From Owenia fusiformis (taxonomy: Eukaryota; Annelida; Polychaeta; Sabellida; Oweniidae), in assembly GCA_903813345.2 (NCBI GenBank), contig CAIIXF020000004.1, positions 7,335,525 through 7,399,524 on the forward strand: a stretch of DNA of 64,000 nt. Reading direction: 5' to 3'. Shown here piece by piece: positions 22,701 to 34,400 of this stretch. Under the pieces are notes generated by a model. It was given only the letters and a program-made list of their open reading frames with translations, made no database searches and was not told the origin of the DNA. Positions within the stretch are counted from its first letter, which is position 1. Every line of letters begins with the position of its first letter. The translations under genes were made by a program, and so were the position numbers.

Positions 22701-24439
22701 TATTTTTATATCATACAGAGTGGTTGTAAATCTATCCTCACTATTTACCCTAAACAATTTTTCAATATTGTTGAAACTCAAGTGTTATTCATTGGTAATA
22801 ACAATTCAGTGGTATAGTCTGGCAATTTTTTGTCAAATTTTCTTCAAATTTTCTCAAATGTTCAATGGGCCGAAATTTTCATTTACATATTACATTTTCC
22901 TCTTCCTCAAAATATTAATATAATTTTTATTTCGATATTAAGTTTATATCACGTTTCATTCTACATATCATGTTTTGATACCCTCGATATACACAATGAG
23001 CCTCTAATATATATATACATCCTAATTTTATAATGTTTGTTTGACATAGACACAGTCAATATTACAGTCAAAACCAGCAATACATCCAGCTGCGCTGATC
23101 CTCAAGAGAAATTAAGAAATATATAACAGGAAATTACTGCAAGCACAGCCTGAATAACAAAAACTGACCCTTTCAAAAAGTCTCAAACTGGCCGTGCATG
23201 AACTCGTTACTAAGGCAACAATATGGTTTTACGGTCTTAATTACAGGTAGTGTTTTGATTGGCTGATGTAATGATAAAACAATTTTGTTACATCTACGAA
23301 AAATAACCACATGTTTAGTTAGAAAATAAGTTTAAAATGCGAGATGGTATTTTTCTTGGATTCCTCAGGGAAAAAGACTGGAGAAAATTAATCTAAACTA
23401 TTTTCGTCTTGTTACGCATTCTTGCGAATAATGTTCAAAGTATATAAATGAAACAGTGCAATGGATTATTTACCTTAGAATGTGTGCTGTCATTTTGACG
23501 CCGGGTAATTACAATTAATTCTACCAGTTTTGTGTTTATTGATGTTATTGTATTCTAATTGAACTGTCAAGAACCGCCGAGCTGAAATACCAGCCATTAA
23601 AATGTGTTCCCGATATGTACAATGTGAATGAATAACTCAAATACATAGTAATTGGTTAGTTTTTTTTTTGATAATCTTGCAATGCAAAGATTAATACAAA
23701 CATATGCCGGTATACTAGTACTACGCTTATAGATACGAATTCTTATAGCCAGCACCCGTGTATTGAATATTTTTTAATGAAAATTAACATAGTTATTTGT
23801 CGTTTACGTTTTTCACTTCACTAGTTTAGTTCGTACCACCTAACCAGTGTAGCATTAATTTAATTATCAAACATTATCCAAAAGATGACTGACATTTCGA
23901 CAGATTTTCTTTCGATAAAATTGATGGACATAAATTACCCAACATTCTAACAACAAAATCGGTTAATACTTCTTCAACGTAACAAGCGATCGAAACACTC
24001 CATAATGTGAAGAATATAGTAAATGTAGTATATAAACTAGTACTATAAAATACTTACTTTGGTGCCGCGTTGCATCCATCCAACTGTCTTAAGCTTATAT
24101 ATGTAGACGTTGTTACAGCATTCTGCCTGTAAGCATACGTTATATCGCATAAACCATTGATTATTAGAAAGCGTTGATAACAGGCGGTTTCTCATTATGT
24201 ATCAAAAATGATAGCTAGCATTGACATTATTCTTAATTTTACTAATAGTCCATTAGATGCAGTCCCACACGAGAAGAATATCTTCTCAAATCACACAGGA
24301 GGTACATACCCGGGGATATGCTATCAGGAGATATCCAATCAGCGTTGAGGAATTTCGTTTTGATGTTCAGAAATTATGGTACATGGTCGGCATCGTGCCT
24401 TCCCATGATTAAAATGGTACAACTGCCTCGTTTGGTTAA
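19714..24439. other. anonymous AT-rich region
   Basis: 4.7 kb without a supported gene. A low-complexity stretch built on CAAAATTTTTAATTTCTC lies at 20270-20345. A hairpin GCATGGG/CCCATGC lies at 21636-21653. Around 22370-22450 the minus strand has a faint tRNA-like B-box (GAGTTCAGGAC) with no convincing fold. ORFs of 60-119 codons here show no domain or splice logic. Confidence 0.5.
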
Positions 24440-24960
24440 CATGTCTTCTAAAAAATATCAATAAATTCTTTAGTGCAATAACACGTGGGGTACTGTATGG
24501 TACATACACAATACCTCATTCCATTTGTGTAATAATTCCTCGCTTTGAATTCAAATATCTCGGGCGCCAGCATATTATATTCCCCGGGAATGTATCCAGA
24601 CTGAATTGTAAACTGCTGATTCTCCTCTATTTAGATCGATACTCATCCCAAGAACTCTTAAAAATATTACACTGGGTATCTATTCCAGAGTTGTCCCCAA
24701 AATGATGACTTAATTGCTACATGATTTGGAATTCTATCGAGTTTCATTCGAGCTCTTAAATCTACGTTTAATAGATATTGTTTTAAGTAGGTTGTCCTGA
24801 ATAGAAGATGGATTCAGTTATATTTTGCCAGAGCCCCTCGCTTTTCAATTAGACTTTAGATCCTACTTGTAATATTACGTGTTGTATATTGGAATGGTGT
24901 ATTACTTGTCTTCAACGGGGGATTAGAAGTCACTTTGTGTCTCTTATAAACCGACGATTT
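24440..24960 (+). pseudogene. decayed non-LTR retrotransposon fragment (C-terminal region)
   Basis: Broken frames contain KILHWVSIPELSPK near 24655-24700 (compare the LHWLPI-type motif after the RT domain in many LINEs) and a WNGVL/YWNG-like phrase near 24890. Multiple stops and frameshifts interrupt it. I am only moderately sure of the assignment. Confidence 0.35.
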
Positions 24961-25724
24961 GTCTTCATGATTTTATCCTTGGAATAACTGCGCAAGAGCC
25001 TTGTTATCTGCATGAATTTAAATCGCACACATGATGCACCTACCAGGAACGATCTAAAGCTAGAATTAACAAATATTCTCTACTAGGAGGGCCGAAAACG
25101 TCCATACTTTTCGGGAGGATAGCCTCTTTAATAACTGGATTTCAAAAATATTTTTGCCCAAGGTGTATGAATCACTTCTTTTATTTGTTTCATTTCCAAA
25201 ATGCCATCAATGAATCCTTGGGGGTTCTTGATAAGAGAGGTTAGATAAAAGGGGTTCAAAAATATATAATTTTCTGAATGATATTTTTAGTCAACAATTT
25301 TACATGGATATTAGTAACAATGTCTCAAATAATAGCATCTTGGATTTCCAATGTATGATGTGTTCATACCTTGGAATATCAGGAATAATAGCACAAGATT
25401 GTCATCTTGAACAGTCTGCGAGAGAAACGCATTGGGTAGGGTGCTTATTATATCTTCTTAAATTGTTTCCAGGTGAAATAGACGTTTATTGTACTATATT
25501 ATAAGATAAGTACAGGATGAGGTAACCTGAACAAATATATGTTCATAACTCAGTCGTGCAGCATAAGTTTGAAATCAAATTTGGCACAGTTATACATTGT
25601 TCAATGTTCTTTCCGTCTACTAAGTTCTATTTGGTCTTTTAGTCCATTTGCCACTCCTATGCATCCTATAGGGAACCTATGAATTGTTAAAAAACACGAC
25701 GATTTTTGGTTTATTGATGACAAC
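24961..25724. other. anonymous sequence
   Basis: No supported gene. A lone mariner-like end (TACAGGATGAGGTAACCTG) sits at 25512-25530 without a matching partner. Confidence 0.4.
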
Positions 25725-27018
25725 AAGGGTGTCCCGAAGAGATTTAGCTGGGTTGGACAAAAAGTTAGTTTGGGGAAAAATTAGTATAGGCTAATTAGCG
25801 AGGTCATTATTGGAATATTGATTGTTTTCTATATCTTGATTTGTAGAAATGATAGCAGCATAATTAGTTTGTCTAAACTCGTGTTTTGAGGGTGACTGAA
25901 TAAGATATTGTTAAAGTATACAAGAATAACTTATATTTGATAGAGTGCATTATTGCAACTTAGTATATTTTATGAATTAAATATTGCATTTATTCAGATA
26001 TCAAGCTTGTTCAATGAATATTACTGACTAATTGACTAAATTAAGGTTTTCTATTGATTTAATTTGGTGGCCAAAAATAACTTATTTCAGAGGAAATTAT
26101 ATAATATGCAAATAAGGGCGGCCATTATTGAAATATCTTACATTATTTAAAAGGTAATAATGATAGCATCACAATTGCTGTGCCCTTACGTACCCATGTT
26201 TTCAGGCTCAATGAATAAGATAATGTAAAAAGATACAAGAATAATTTGTTAAATTTTAATGTACTACATTATACGCAAATTAGCCAAAATGTTTTCAGGG
26301 TCAGTCAGATATATGGTCATGTTAAAAGATACAATGATAACTTATTAGATATTGTGCATATATGCAAATAAGCATATTTATTATTGGTATTTCACATTTA
26401 TTCAAAATATTTTAATAAGCAAGCTTGCAGTACAAACACGACTAATTGGTGGCTTCCTTAAATTCTTAGTAGTTTAATTGGGTTGCCAATTATTGAATTT
26501 CTATCATATCTTAGAAAGGAAAAATGATAGCCCCGAGACCCATATTTTCAGCATCAATGAATTAGATAATGTTGAAATATACAAAAATAACTAATCAGAT
26601 AGTGTATATATTTTATGATATGCATATTTAGAGATATCAATGTTTTTATGATGAAATTAGATCACCAATAGTGACAAATAAATCAATAAATTACTTGATT
26701 TATGAAGGTGTTTAATGTATAGAAAAATAATATAACAAGAAACAGACCCCTGAATCACACCATGAGTTAATAATTAGTATGGTTGAATGAGACACTGTGT
26801 TTGTGTTCTTACTGTCTTAGCTATTAAACCATGTTACCACTATTCCATAGTTGATTCCAAAGCTTGTAAGTTTATTATTAAACAAAATAGTATGGTCAAT
26901 TAAGTCAAAGGCTTCTCAAAAAATTGCTTTTAGATAATGGACACCTTCATTTGCATATATAATTTTTCCCCAAGGTTGCCATTTGTCCAACCCAGCTAAA
27001 TCACTTCATAAAACCCTT
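25725..27018. mobile_element. 1.3-kb inverted-repeat element with degenerate internal repeats
   Basis: Imperfect termini of about 60 bases: AAGGGTGTCCCGAAGAGATT at the left and a related complement ending AACCCTT at 27018, both containing TTTAGCTGGGTTGGACAAA or its complement. Inside, a segment with ATGATAGC, a TTTTCAGGGTCA-like stretch, AATAAGATAATGT and AGATACAAGAATAACTTA recurs about four times with heavy divergence. No transposase ORF. Confidence 0.7.
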
Positions 27019-27209
27019 ATGATAGTGATTACACAATAAAATATCGTGTTTTTACAAATTCAAAGGTTCAGAAAATGACACATCGACTATTTCTCCAATG
27101 GTCAAAGGATGACTCGATCAGGATATATACTCTCGGTCCTCACTAAATGTATGTGAAATATGTTGTTTATTTCTTGTCCTAGTTATATTTGATAAGGATA
27201 TGCACTTTC

Positions 27210-27280
27210 ACCCTGCCGGCTGGAAATTGAACGCCGCGGCCAGTCTTCGTGTAACAGGGTTACCACTAAACTACCGAGGG
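27210..27280 (-). pseudogene. degenerate tRNA-like gene, isotype unclear
   Basis: On the minus strand the 71-base stretch begins CCCTCGGTAGTTTAGTGG, a good A-box, and ends CCGGCAGGGTG, which pairs roughly with the 5' end. The B-box region GCGTTCAATTTCC is off-consensus and the anticodon arm does not fold cleanly. The flanks resemble those of the tRNA-Asp modules to the right, so this is either an older, diverged member or a different tRNA lost to mutation. Confidence 0.5.
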
Positions 27281-27465
27281 TTTGGCTGACAGCAAGCATT
27301 TTGCAATCACTAATAAAGAATACAACTACAACATTCCGCCGCGTATAATTGGTTACCGAAACAAACAATAAAACTTAAAAACGCGACTGTATTGTCAAAT
27401 ATTTTATTTCCAAAGCAAATAGTTACAGTCTCGATTAAAATATTGCTATTTCACCAAAAAGTAGC

Positions 27466-27498
27466 CTGCCCGGCGGGGAATCGAACCCCGGTCTCCCG
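27466..27498 (-). pseudogene. tRNA-Asp 3' fragment
   Basis: Only the T-arm and acceptor 3' half are present (ends CCGGGCAG instead of CCGGGGAG). The match stops just after GTCTCCCG and continues into flank sequence, so the 5' half is missing. Confidence 0.75.
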
Positions 27499-27943
27499 TA
27501 ATGACGTAATGATGATGTAGATCATTAAATTCAGTTAGAGTCATTCTAATTGAAGCCGGTTTCTTTAATATTGCGGGTGTTTGGGCATTTATTTGTGGTT
27601 GAAAAACAATGATCGTAGTTTTGTAAGTTTGCATGGCGAAACTTTTGGAAACAAGATTCAACTTAGTTTGGCTAAAATCGGAGGTTTAACGAAAACGAAA
27701 GAATCTATGCAACCATCTTGAATGAAGCTAACTGCAGTTAGAGTTATCCATCTGTGGAACAGTGGTAAAGCAGTCTATCAGCCAAGTCCTCAGTAGAAAT
27801 ACAACTACATACATTGCGTCTCGTATTTTTGGTTACCGAAACAAACAATAAAACTTAGAAACGTGATTGTATTATCAAATATTCTGTTTTCGAAGCTTAT
27901 GGTTCGGAATCGATTAAAATATTGCTATTGTACCAAAATTAGC

Positions 27944-28015
27944 ATCCCCGGCGGGGAATCGAACCCCGGTCTCCAGCGTGACAGGCGGGGATACTCAAAA
28001 CTATACTACCGAGGA
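27944..28015 (-). pseudogene. tRNA-Asp(GTC), degenerate full-length copy
   Basis: 72 bases. The D-loop GG is replaced by TT (TAGTTTTGAG), the anticodon stem has a G-to-T mismatch and the discriminator end is altered (GGGGAT). The GTC anticodon remains. Probably inactive. Confidence 0.75.
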
Positions 28016-28678
28016 CTTGGCTGATTTGATGAATTACTGCTGTTCCACAAATGGATGACTCTAACTGCAGTAATCTTATTCAAGATGGTTGCCGAAATTC
28101 TTTCGCATTCGAAAAACCTCCGATTTCAGCTAAACTAAATTGAATCTGTTTTCCAAATGTTTCGCCATGCAAATTAATAAAGCTACGATGGTAAATGACC
28201 TCAAATAAATGCTCAATCAATCGCGATATTGGAGAATTCTAAAGAATTGGCTTCACTTAGAATGACTCTAACTGAAGTTAATAATGACGTAATGATGACG
28301 AAGATCATCAACTTCAGTTAGAAGCCCTTTTCTTTAAAATTCTCTAATATTGCGGGTGTTTGGGCATTCATTTGGGGTTGAAAACAATCGTAGTTTTATA
28401 AGTTTTAAAATCGGAGGTTTAACGAAAACCAAAGAATCTATGCAACCATGTTGAATGAAGCTAACTGCAATTAGAGTTATCCATCTGTGTGGAACAGTGG
28501 TAATGCAGTCTATCAGCCAAGTCCTCGGTAGAAATACAACTACATAGATTCCGTCTCGTAGCATTGGTTACCGAAACAAAGAATAAAACTTAGAAACGCG
28601 ATTGAATTATCAAATATTCTGTTTTCAAAGTTATAGTTACAGAATCGATTAAAATATGGCTATTGTACCAAAAATAGC

Positions 28679-28750
28679 CTCCCCGGCGGGGAATCGAACC
28701 CCGGTCTCCCGCGTGACAGGCGGGGATACTCACCACTATACTACCGAGGA
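28679..28750 (-). tRNA. tRNA-Asp(GTC)
   Basis: The 72-base gene folds as a canonical cloverleaf: acceptor TCCTCGG/CCGGGGA with G discriminator, A-box TAGTATAGTGG, anticodon loop CTGTCAC with GTC, T-loop GGGTTCGATTCCC, and no intron. It closely matches the eukaryotic cytosolic tRNA-Asp sequence. A T5 Pol III terminator follows four bases after the gene (28670-28674 on the plus strand). Upstream, TATTATA sits at -16 to -10 and a block shared by all modules (ACTGCAGTTAGAGTCATCC) at about -38 to -56. It decodes Asp GAC/GAU codons. Confidence 0.95.
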
Positions 28751-29173
28751 CTTGGCTGGTATAATACACTACCGCTTTTGCACAGATGGATGACTCTAAC
28801 TGCAGTATATTCAAGATGGTTGCCGAAATTCTTTCGCGTTCGATAAACCTCCGATTTCAGCTAAACTTAATTGAATCTGATTTTCAAATGTTTCGCCATG
28901 AAAATTAATAAAGCTACGATGGTAAATGACCTCAAATAAATGCTCAAACAATCGCGATATTGGAGAATTTTAAAGAATTGGCTTTACTTAGAATGACTCT
29001 AAGTGAAATTGATGATGACGTAATGATGACGTAGATCATCAACTTCAGTTAGAAGCCATTTTCTTTAAACTGCTTTAATATTGCGGGTGTTTGGGCATTC
29101 ATTTCACTATGTAAAATGCCCAGCTTAATACAGTATAAGAAACATATGATACACAAATATAAGTTGTTTTAAT

Positions 29174-29709
29174 CATGGGCTTTCAACTAGAAGGGTATGC
29201 AACTCTATGTAATAACATGAGACCTTCAAAATGAGCAATGACATGCTTCCCTTTTATGGCAATATTTCAAAAAGTATTAGATAAATGTATATGTTTTAGT
29301 ATTATTTTGAATAAAAATCAATTTTTAATATGATTTAAGCATAAAATATATTCAATATCATATAAAAGTAAACAAAAGAGACCAATAAAAATGAGAGTTA
29401 TCAAGATGTTCTCTTTGAGTATTGCATTGTGGGTAATTATTCAAGAACACATTCCAATAAAAACATAATTTGTGGGAGAATGTTCACTTTCTATATTGTC
29501 ATGATTATGAAGAATTCCAATTTTTATTAAATTATCAAGATATATGTAGAAGATCATGTTTTTATTTTTGAGTTATTTCTTTTAATCATCAATAAAAAGT
29601 ACAAAATAAGATTTTCTTGGAATGTGTATGTTCTCCAATTTTGAAAACCCATGGCAATGTTTATGTATGAAATATGGGAAGTTGCCTACCCTTCTAGTTG
29701 AAAGCCCAT
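29174..29709. mobile_element. hAT-type MITE (~536 bp), present only in copy A
   Basis: Ends CATGGGCTTTCAACTAGAAG and the complement AGTTGAAAGCCCAT. It is flanked by the 8-base duplication GTTTTAAT (29166-29173 and 29710-29717), fitting the hAT preference nTnnnnAn. Copy B has the uninterrupted site at about 48455-48462. Confidence 0.88.
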
Positions 29710-29757
29710 GTTTTAATACAGTTTAATCTGTTATCATAGGTTTAGGAATCAGACAAT

Positions 29758-30624
29758 ATTAGAGAGATTTCGCACCTAGTGAAAGTACAACTTATAACGT
29801 ATACTTATACTTATAGGTAAACGTACAAGGTGTTTCATAATGTGGGCTTTTCGTCAGGAAAGATCTTCTCGGACTGTAATAAACACAGGTCAAAGGGATG
29901 CCATTTGTACTTTCTTGAATTGTGGCATGTTTAGTTGATCCAAATGTGTTTGTCTAGAATAAAATAGGCTCATATATAGTACATATGTTATAGACCCATC
30001 TCTTCTCAAATTGACTTTTTGAAGATGCTCGTTATGAAACACCCTGTATGTCATTTGTTTGGCTACTGAATGGGTCGTTTCCAGGAATTGCTAGAACCTA
30101 CTGGTTTGATTGGTGTTTCAAATTGATGGTTAAAGTATTTGATTGGATACTGTTCCCACTCAGCCAATTAATTTTAAAAAATGCTTGCGGTCAATTGTTC
30201 CACACACATGTAGGCAAATCTTTATACGGAGATCCAACTGTATACGTTATCATCTACGTAAATATACCGTTTTGTAAGTTTATTGAACTTATACTGATCA
30301 TGAAAACATTGAAATAATCAACTTGTTTATGTAGTGACTCACTTTAAAGAATCATGATTCACTTTAAAGGATCGTGTTTATAATATACTACAACTACAAG
30401 GACACGGAAGCAAGCATTTAATTATAATGTGCATAATCTACACGTGCAGATGACAGTGCATTCACAGTCTCTAGTTGATGGAGCTTTTCTATAACGGGAA
30501 TAGTTATGTTCCATTAAGTACAATTTAAAATTGATTTTAGTAAAAATAATAGTTCGACATGACCCTTTAAACTATACGTATACGTATAAGTTTTTACTTT
30601 CACTTATGTGCGAAATCTCTCTAT
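29758..30624. mobile_element. inverted-repeat element (~0.87 kb) interrupted by a mariner-type MITE
   Basis: AGAGAGATTTCGCACCTAGT with CTTATAACGTATAC near 29761-29810 has its inverted counterpart at 30577-30622. Arms are about 50 bases and imperfect. Target duplication not resolved. The copy B equivalent is near 48502-49369. Confidence 0.6.
29826..30046. mobile_element. 221-bp Tc1/mariner-type MITE, copy A
   Basis: Ends CAAGGTGTTTCATAATG and CGTTATGAAACACCCTG with TA on each side (29824-29825, 30047-30048). An 89-codon ORF starting in its right edge is not credible. Confidence 0.85.
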
Positions 30625-33600
30625 TATAACAATGAATGATACGGAAAATTTCGAAGTTTCCCGTCTGAAACTGGTATAATTTGTTATCATTGCTTGCTGC
30701 ATTATCAGCTGTTATAGGAAAAAACAGATTATACTCGATGATACAATTCCTCATTTGTGGCTAGAATTTGTTTACATTAGCTGACATGTTGACACAGACA
30801 TGTCGATTACATTTATGTACACCTTGTTATTATTGCTCAATAGTGGTACATTTAATGAAAGGTGAACTCATTCAATCAAATTAAATGAAGGTACCCATAA
30901 ATACTTTGTCATTAATCTGAACAATAAGTTATTCCGACTTTGTGATTACATATGATTTCTTTCAACACTTTGATTGCATGCCAGGGATTAAATTGTAATG
31001 TAATTGATCAACAGGATTATCATTTTTGAAACTCTCTGATCTACAAAATAATCCGACGTTCAATGTTTGGTTTGAATAATAAAACGTACATTTCAAACTT
31101 AGTAGTATGATGTGAAATATGTCTGTATTGAAAGAATGTTACAGAGGAGCGATACTATGCCCCATGTACTCACCACCTATGTGTGGATGCTAATACAAGT
31201 TTCTTGTATATCAATATTTTGATCAAGTCCCCCAGAACGCCAGAGGGCTTTAGTCATTTTTCAATTCTCATAATCTGACTTTTTATTTGAAAATTCGGAA
31301 TTTACCAATAACCTCATTTTTAAAGGCAACATAGTGAAATATTATATTGGCATAATGGCACCAATGAATTCTTTTAAAACAAAGGAAAATATCAATCTTG
31401 ACCATTTAAATATTGTAAAAGCATTTTAAATGGTCAGCAGATTATACTTATAGTCCTCGTGATTAATTTGACACCTTTGATCAGTTTTAAAATATCTAGA
31501 AAGAACAATACTGACCCAGGCGGCCTGTTTCTGTCACCTAGGATGGAGGGTATCACATATTTGATTACTGATTTGATTAAAGACTTAATTACAGACAAAT
31601 TGGCATGATTGCTTGTTACTTGATTACTTGTTATTTAATATCTCTATTCATTTTAATTTGCAATCTTGGTTTTAAATTCAAATTACTTATACACCTTTGA
31701 CAAAACTTTTTCTGTTTCCAAATATATGAAGATTTTACATTTATTGCAACTGTTTTATATCTGACAAAACAATACGTTTGATCAGATTAATTGGCGCATA
31801 GTAGGGCAAACTGATGCAAATGCTGAATATTTTGACATGTCAGAGCAATATGCTTAAATAAAACTTTAATCTCTAATTAATAATATCAGTGGATACTGTA
31901 TGTTTCGTTCACACTAATAATTAATCCATTTGTTAGACTAAATGGATTCATTTTTACAGCAGAGGGTTCTAATTTCCACAAACAATAATTTGCAAATGCA
32001 GTTCTTTATATTTATATTTGATTGTATAATATCCCTCGTGCTATGATTAGCATTGTGTTAAATTTCGATTTAATCGGTTAACTCATTGGAAAGTTAATTT
32101 TTAATAAAGGAATTTCTTCTTTTTTAATACCATTGTTTCTCTGAAGACCATGGTCACATTAAGTTTAAAACAAAGGCCCCCTCTAACAAACACACACAAG
32201 CGCCTGTATTCACTTATCCAACCACACAAACAGTCATGACACCAGACTGATAGATTAAGCATTTGCAATATAAGATAAATCCAATGAACCCTCAAGCCCA
32301 AATACATTACACATTTAATGCATATATCTACATGTAATAAGATATTAGGAAACATGCATTATTCAAATATGCCTTTCCTGCCGAAATAACACAAATTGGA
32401 GTGATTGTGTAATTGTTGTGTCTTTTTGATTTTTAATTCAAATTATTATTGAAACTTATTACCTGTATTATCATAAGTCCAGGTTAAATATCGGAATTAT
32501 CAAATTTTATAAGTCTTAGAGAACAATCTCCTGTTTTTATTGATTACCTAAACTTTCCTTCAAACTAAACAGTATTTTGAATAAGCATGTCCTTGGTATA
32601 AAACCCATTTCTATGCCTACAAATTAATGACCTCTATGATTTACATGACTAATAAATGTGATCGCACCTTTGTTAGCGAATGTTTCAACAGTGGTGCAAA
32701 AAACATCATTCAATCATATGTTTAATCAATTCAGATTAATATTGGAATTATCAAACAAATTAAGTCTTGAAGAATAATCTCTTGTTAAACCAAACTCAAT
32801 ATTTAGAATAAGCTATCTGTATAAAACTCGTATTTAATCCCCCCAATAAACATTCTATATGATGTATAATCAAGGTAATCGAAACTTTATCAAAATTTAG
32901 CACACAGTATATTTTACATTGATGCTTAACTATCATGCATGGGCATAGCCATCTTTCCGTCGGGTGCAATCGGTTTTCAGTCGGGGAGGGAGGGGAGGGG
33001 TTGGCGATCATGTCATTGGCGAGCCAACAAAATGTTTTTAAGATTTTTTTGATATTTAAAAAAAATTAATTTAACTTCCTCCAAAATCGAGCTACATGTA
33101 GAAACTTCAAACAAAAAGCATTTTAAAGCTGTTTTCTTCTTCTGCTAATGGTTCTATTCATTTGCCATGACCCATCGCCCATGTGAACAACAAGTGTAAA
33201 ATAACAGCAAAAACGTAGTAATTCAAAGTTAATCAAGATCAGTTATCCAATAATATTTTCCAAGCTTGAAGAACAAGTGGTGGACTTAGACATTAGCAAG
33301 GGGAGTGAGGATGTAATCTGGAAAACTGTCTTTTGACTTAGTTTTTAAAATACTTTTGGCACAAATGTTTTCGGCAATAGAATGGCCATTTTTAAAAGCA
33401 AGTTTGTCAAAACACAAGGCCTGGTTGCGGCACACATCATTGAAGAAGTAAAGATTATATTTCATAAAATCTAAAACAATTCTTAAACATTAACTGTAAT
33501 CAAGGTGATTCTCATTATATCAGCAGTTGGGAAAACAATACTAGGAAATAGCGGACCCAGGGACGGATTAAGCAGTAGTTTTAATCTTTTGTTTCATAAA

Positions 33601-34400
33601 ATATAACTAATCAGACATTCATAATAACATTTATTATACATGTATGTCTCTGAACTAATGTTTATGGTTTGACAAAGATTTGTGTCTCCAGTCCCGGGAG
33701 GGCCAAAATTATCCCATTCAGTTTTCCGCTACTTTTCAAGTGAGTTTTGGCCAAAATTGTCACTTTCCCTCCCATGGATATTGTTAAGTTATGACCCCCC
33801 CCCTTCATGCAAAAGCAGGCTACTGGCCCGTAATGTATGTTAACTGTCCAATATTGATCTCAGAGTCACCCTTTGCAATCAAATCTTATCCCTTAAATGA
33901 TTTGTAATCAGACAGACTAAAGCCAATTGTTTCTCCTCTACAGGATATACGTTTTCAGTCTTATTCATTTCTTTGTCTTAAGTGTTTCAACTATTTGGAG
34001 GTTTAATAAAAAAAAGAATGAATTATCTCATCAGATTTCTTAATTTAGTTCTTTTGACATAAAGTTATTTGATTTTTTTGCAGGGGAAATATGTTTATCT
34101 ACTTATTCATGGACCAATTTGGTTATTTTTCCTTGAAGCGGGATTAAGGAAAGCAGGTTGACATTTTGTTCATACATCACATCTGCCGCAGTTGGCAGTA
34201 ATAATACACGTTATAGTTTTATTTTATTTTATTTCCTAAGAGATTTAAGGATTGTTTTATAATAATATCTTACTTGTTATTTTGCCACTTGAACTATATA
34301 AATATTACAATTAGTCAAATATTACCAAAATTCTCAAATACTTCCTGAGTCTCAATAATTGGCTAAAACAAATATTTAAGAAGGTTTGTTTAATTAAGGT
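30625..34400. other. anonymous CACTA interior, copy A
   Basis: 3.8 kb of AT-rich sequence without a supported gene or obvious repeat. Longest ORFs are 84 and 71 codons, without domains. Repeated in copy B. Confidence 0.45.

Larger units (their letters stand above)
27585..29104. repeat. tRNA-Asp flank modules, inverted and tandem
   Basis: Each module on the minus strand has ~350 bases of shared 5' flank, the tRNA and ~150 bases of shared 3' flank. Plus-strand partners carry the same 5' flank but only the first ten bases of the tRNA (TCCTCGGTAG) before jumping to 3' flank (AAATACAAC). The result is long hairpin-like pairs. Homology on both sides of the tRNA, without A-tail or target duplication, argues for local duplication and against a SINE. 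Confidence 0.8.

Noticed and set aside
28679-28750. tRNA-derived SINE
   Set aside because: Homology covers ~350 bases upstream of the tRNA, there is no A-tail or target duplication, and the tRNA bodies are intact and identical.
28590-28814. Conserved ~74-83-codon ORFs over the tRNA genes
   Set aside because: They are translations of tRNA-Asp and its flanks and recur simply because the modules recur.
30048-30317. 89-codon ORF conserved in both duplicates
   Set aside because: Conservation only reflects the recent segmental duplication; it starts at the edge of a MITE and has no domain.
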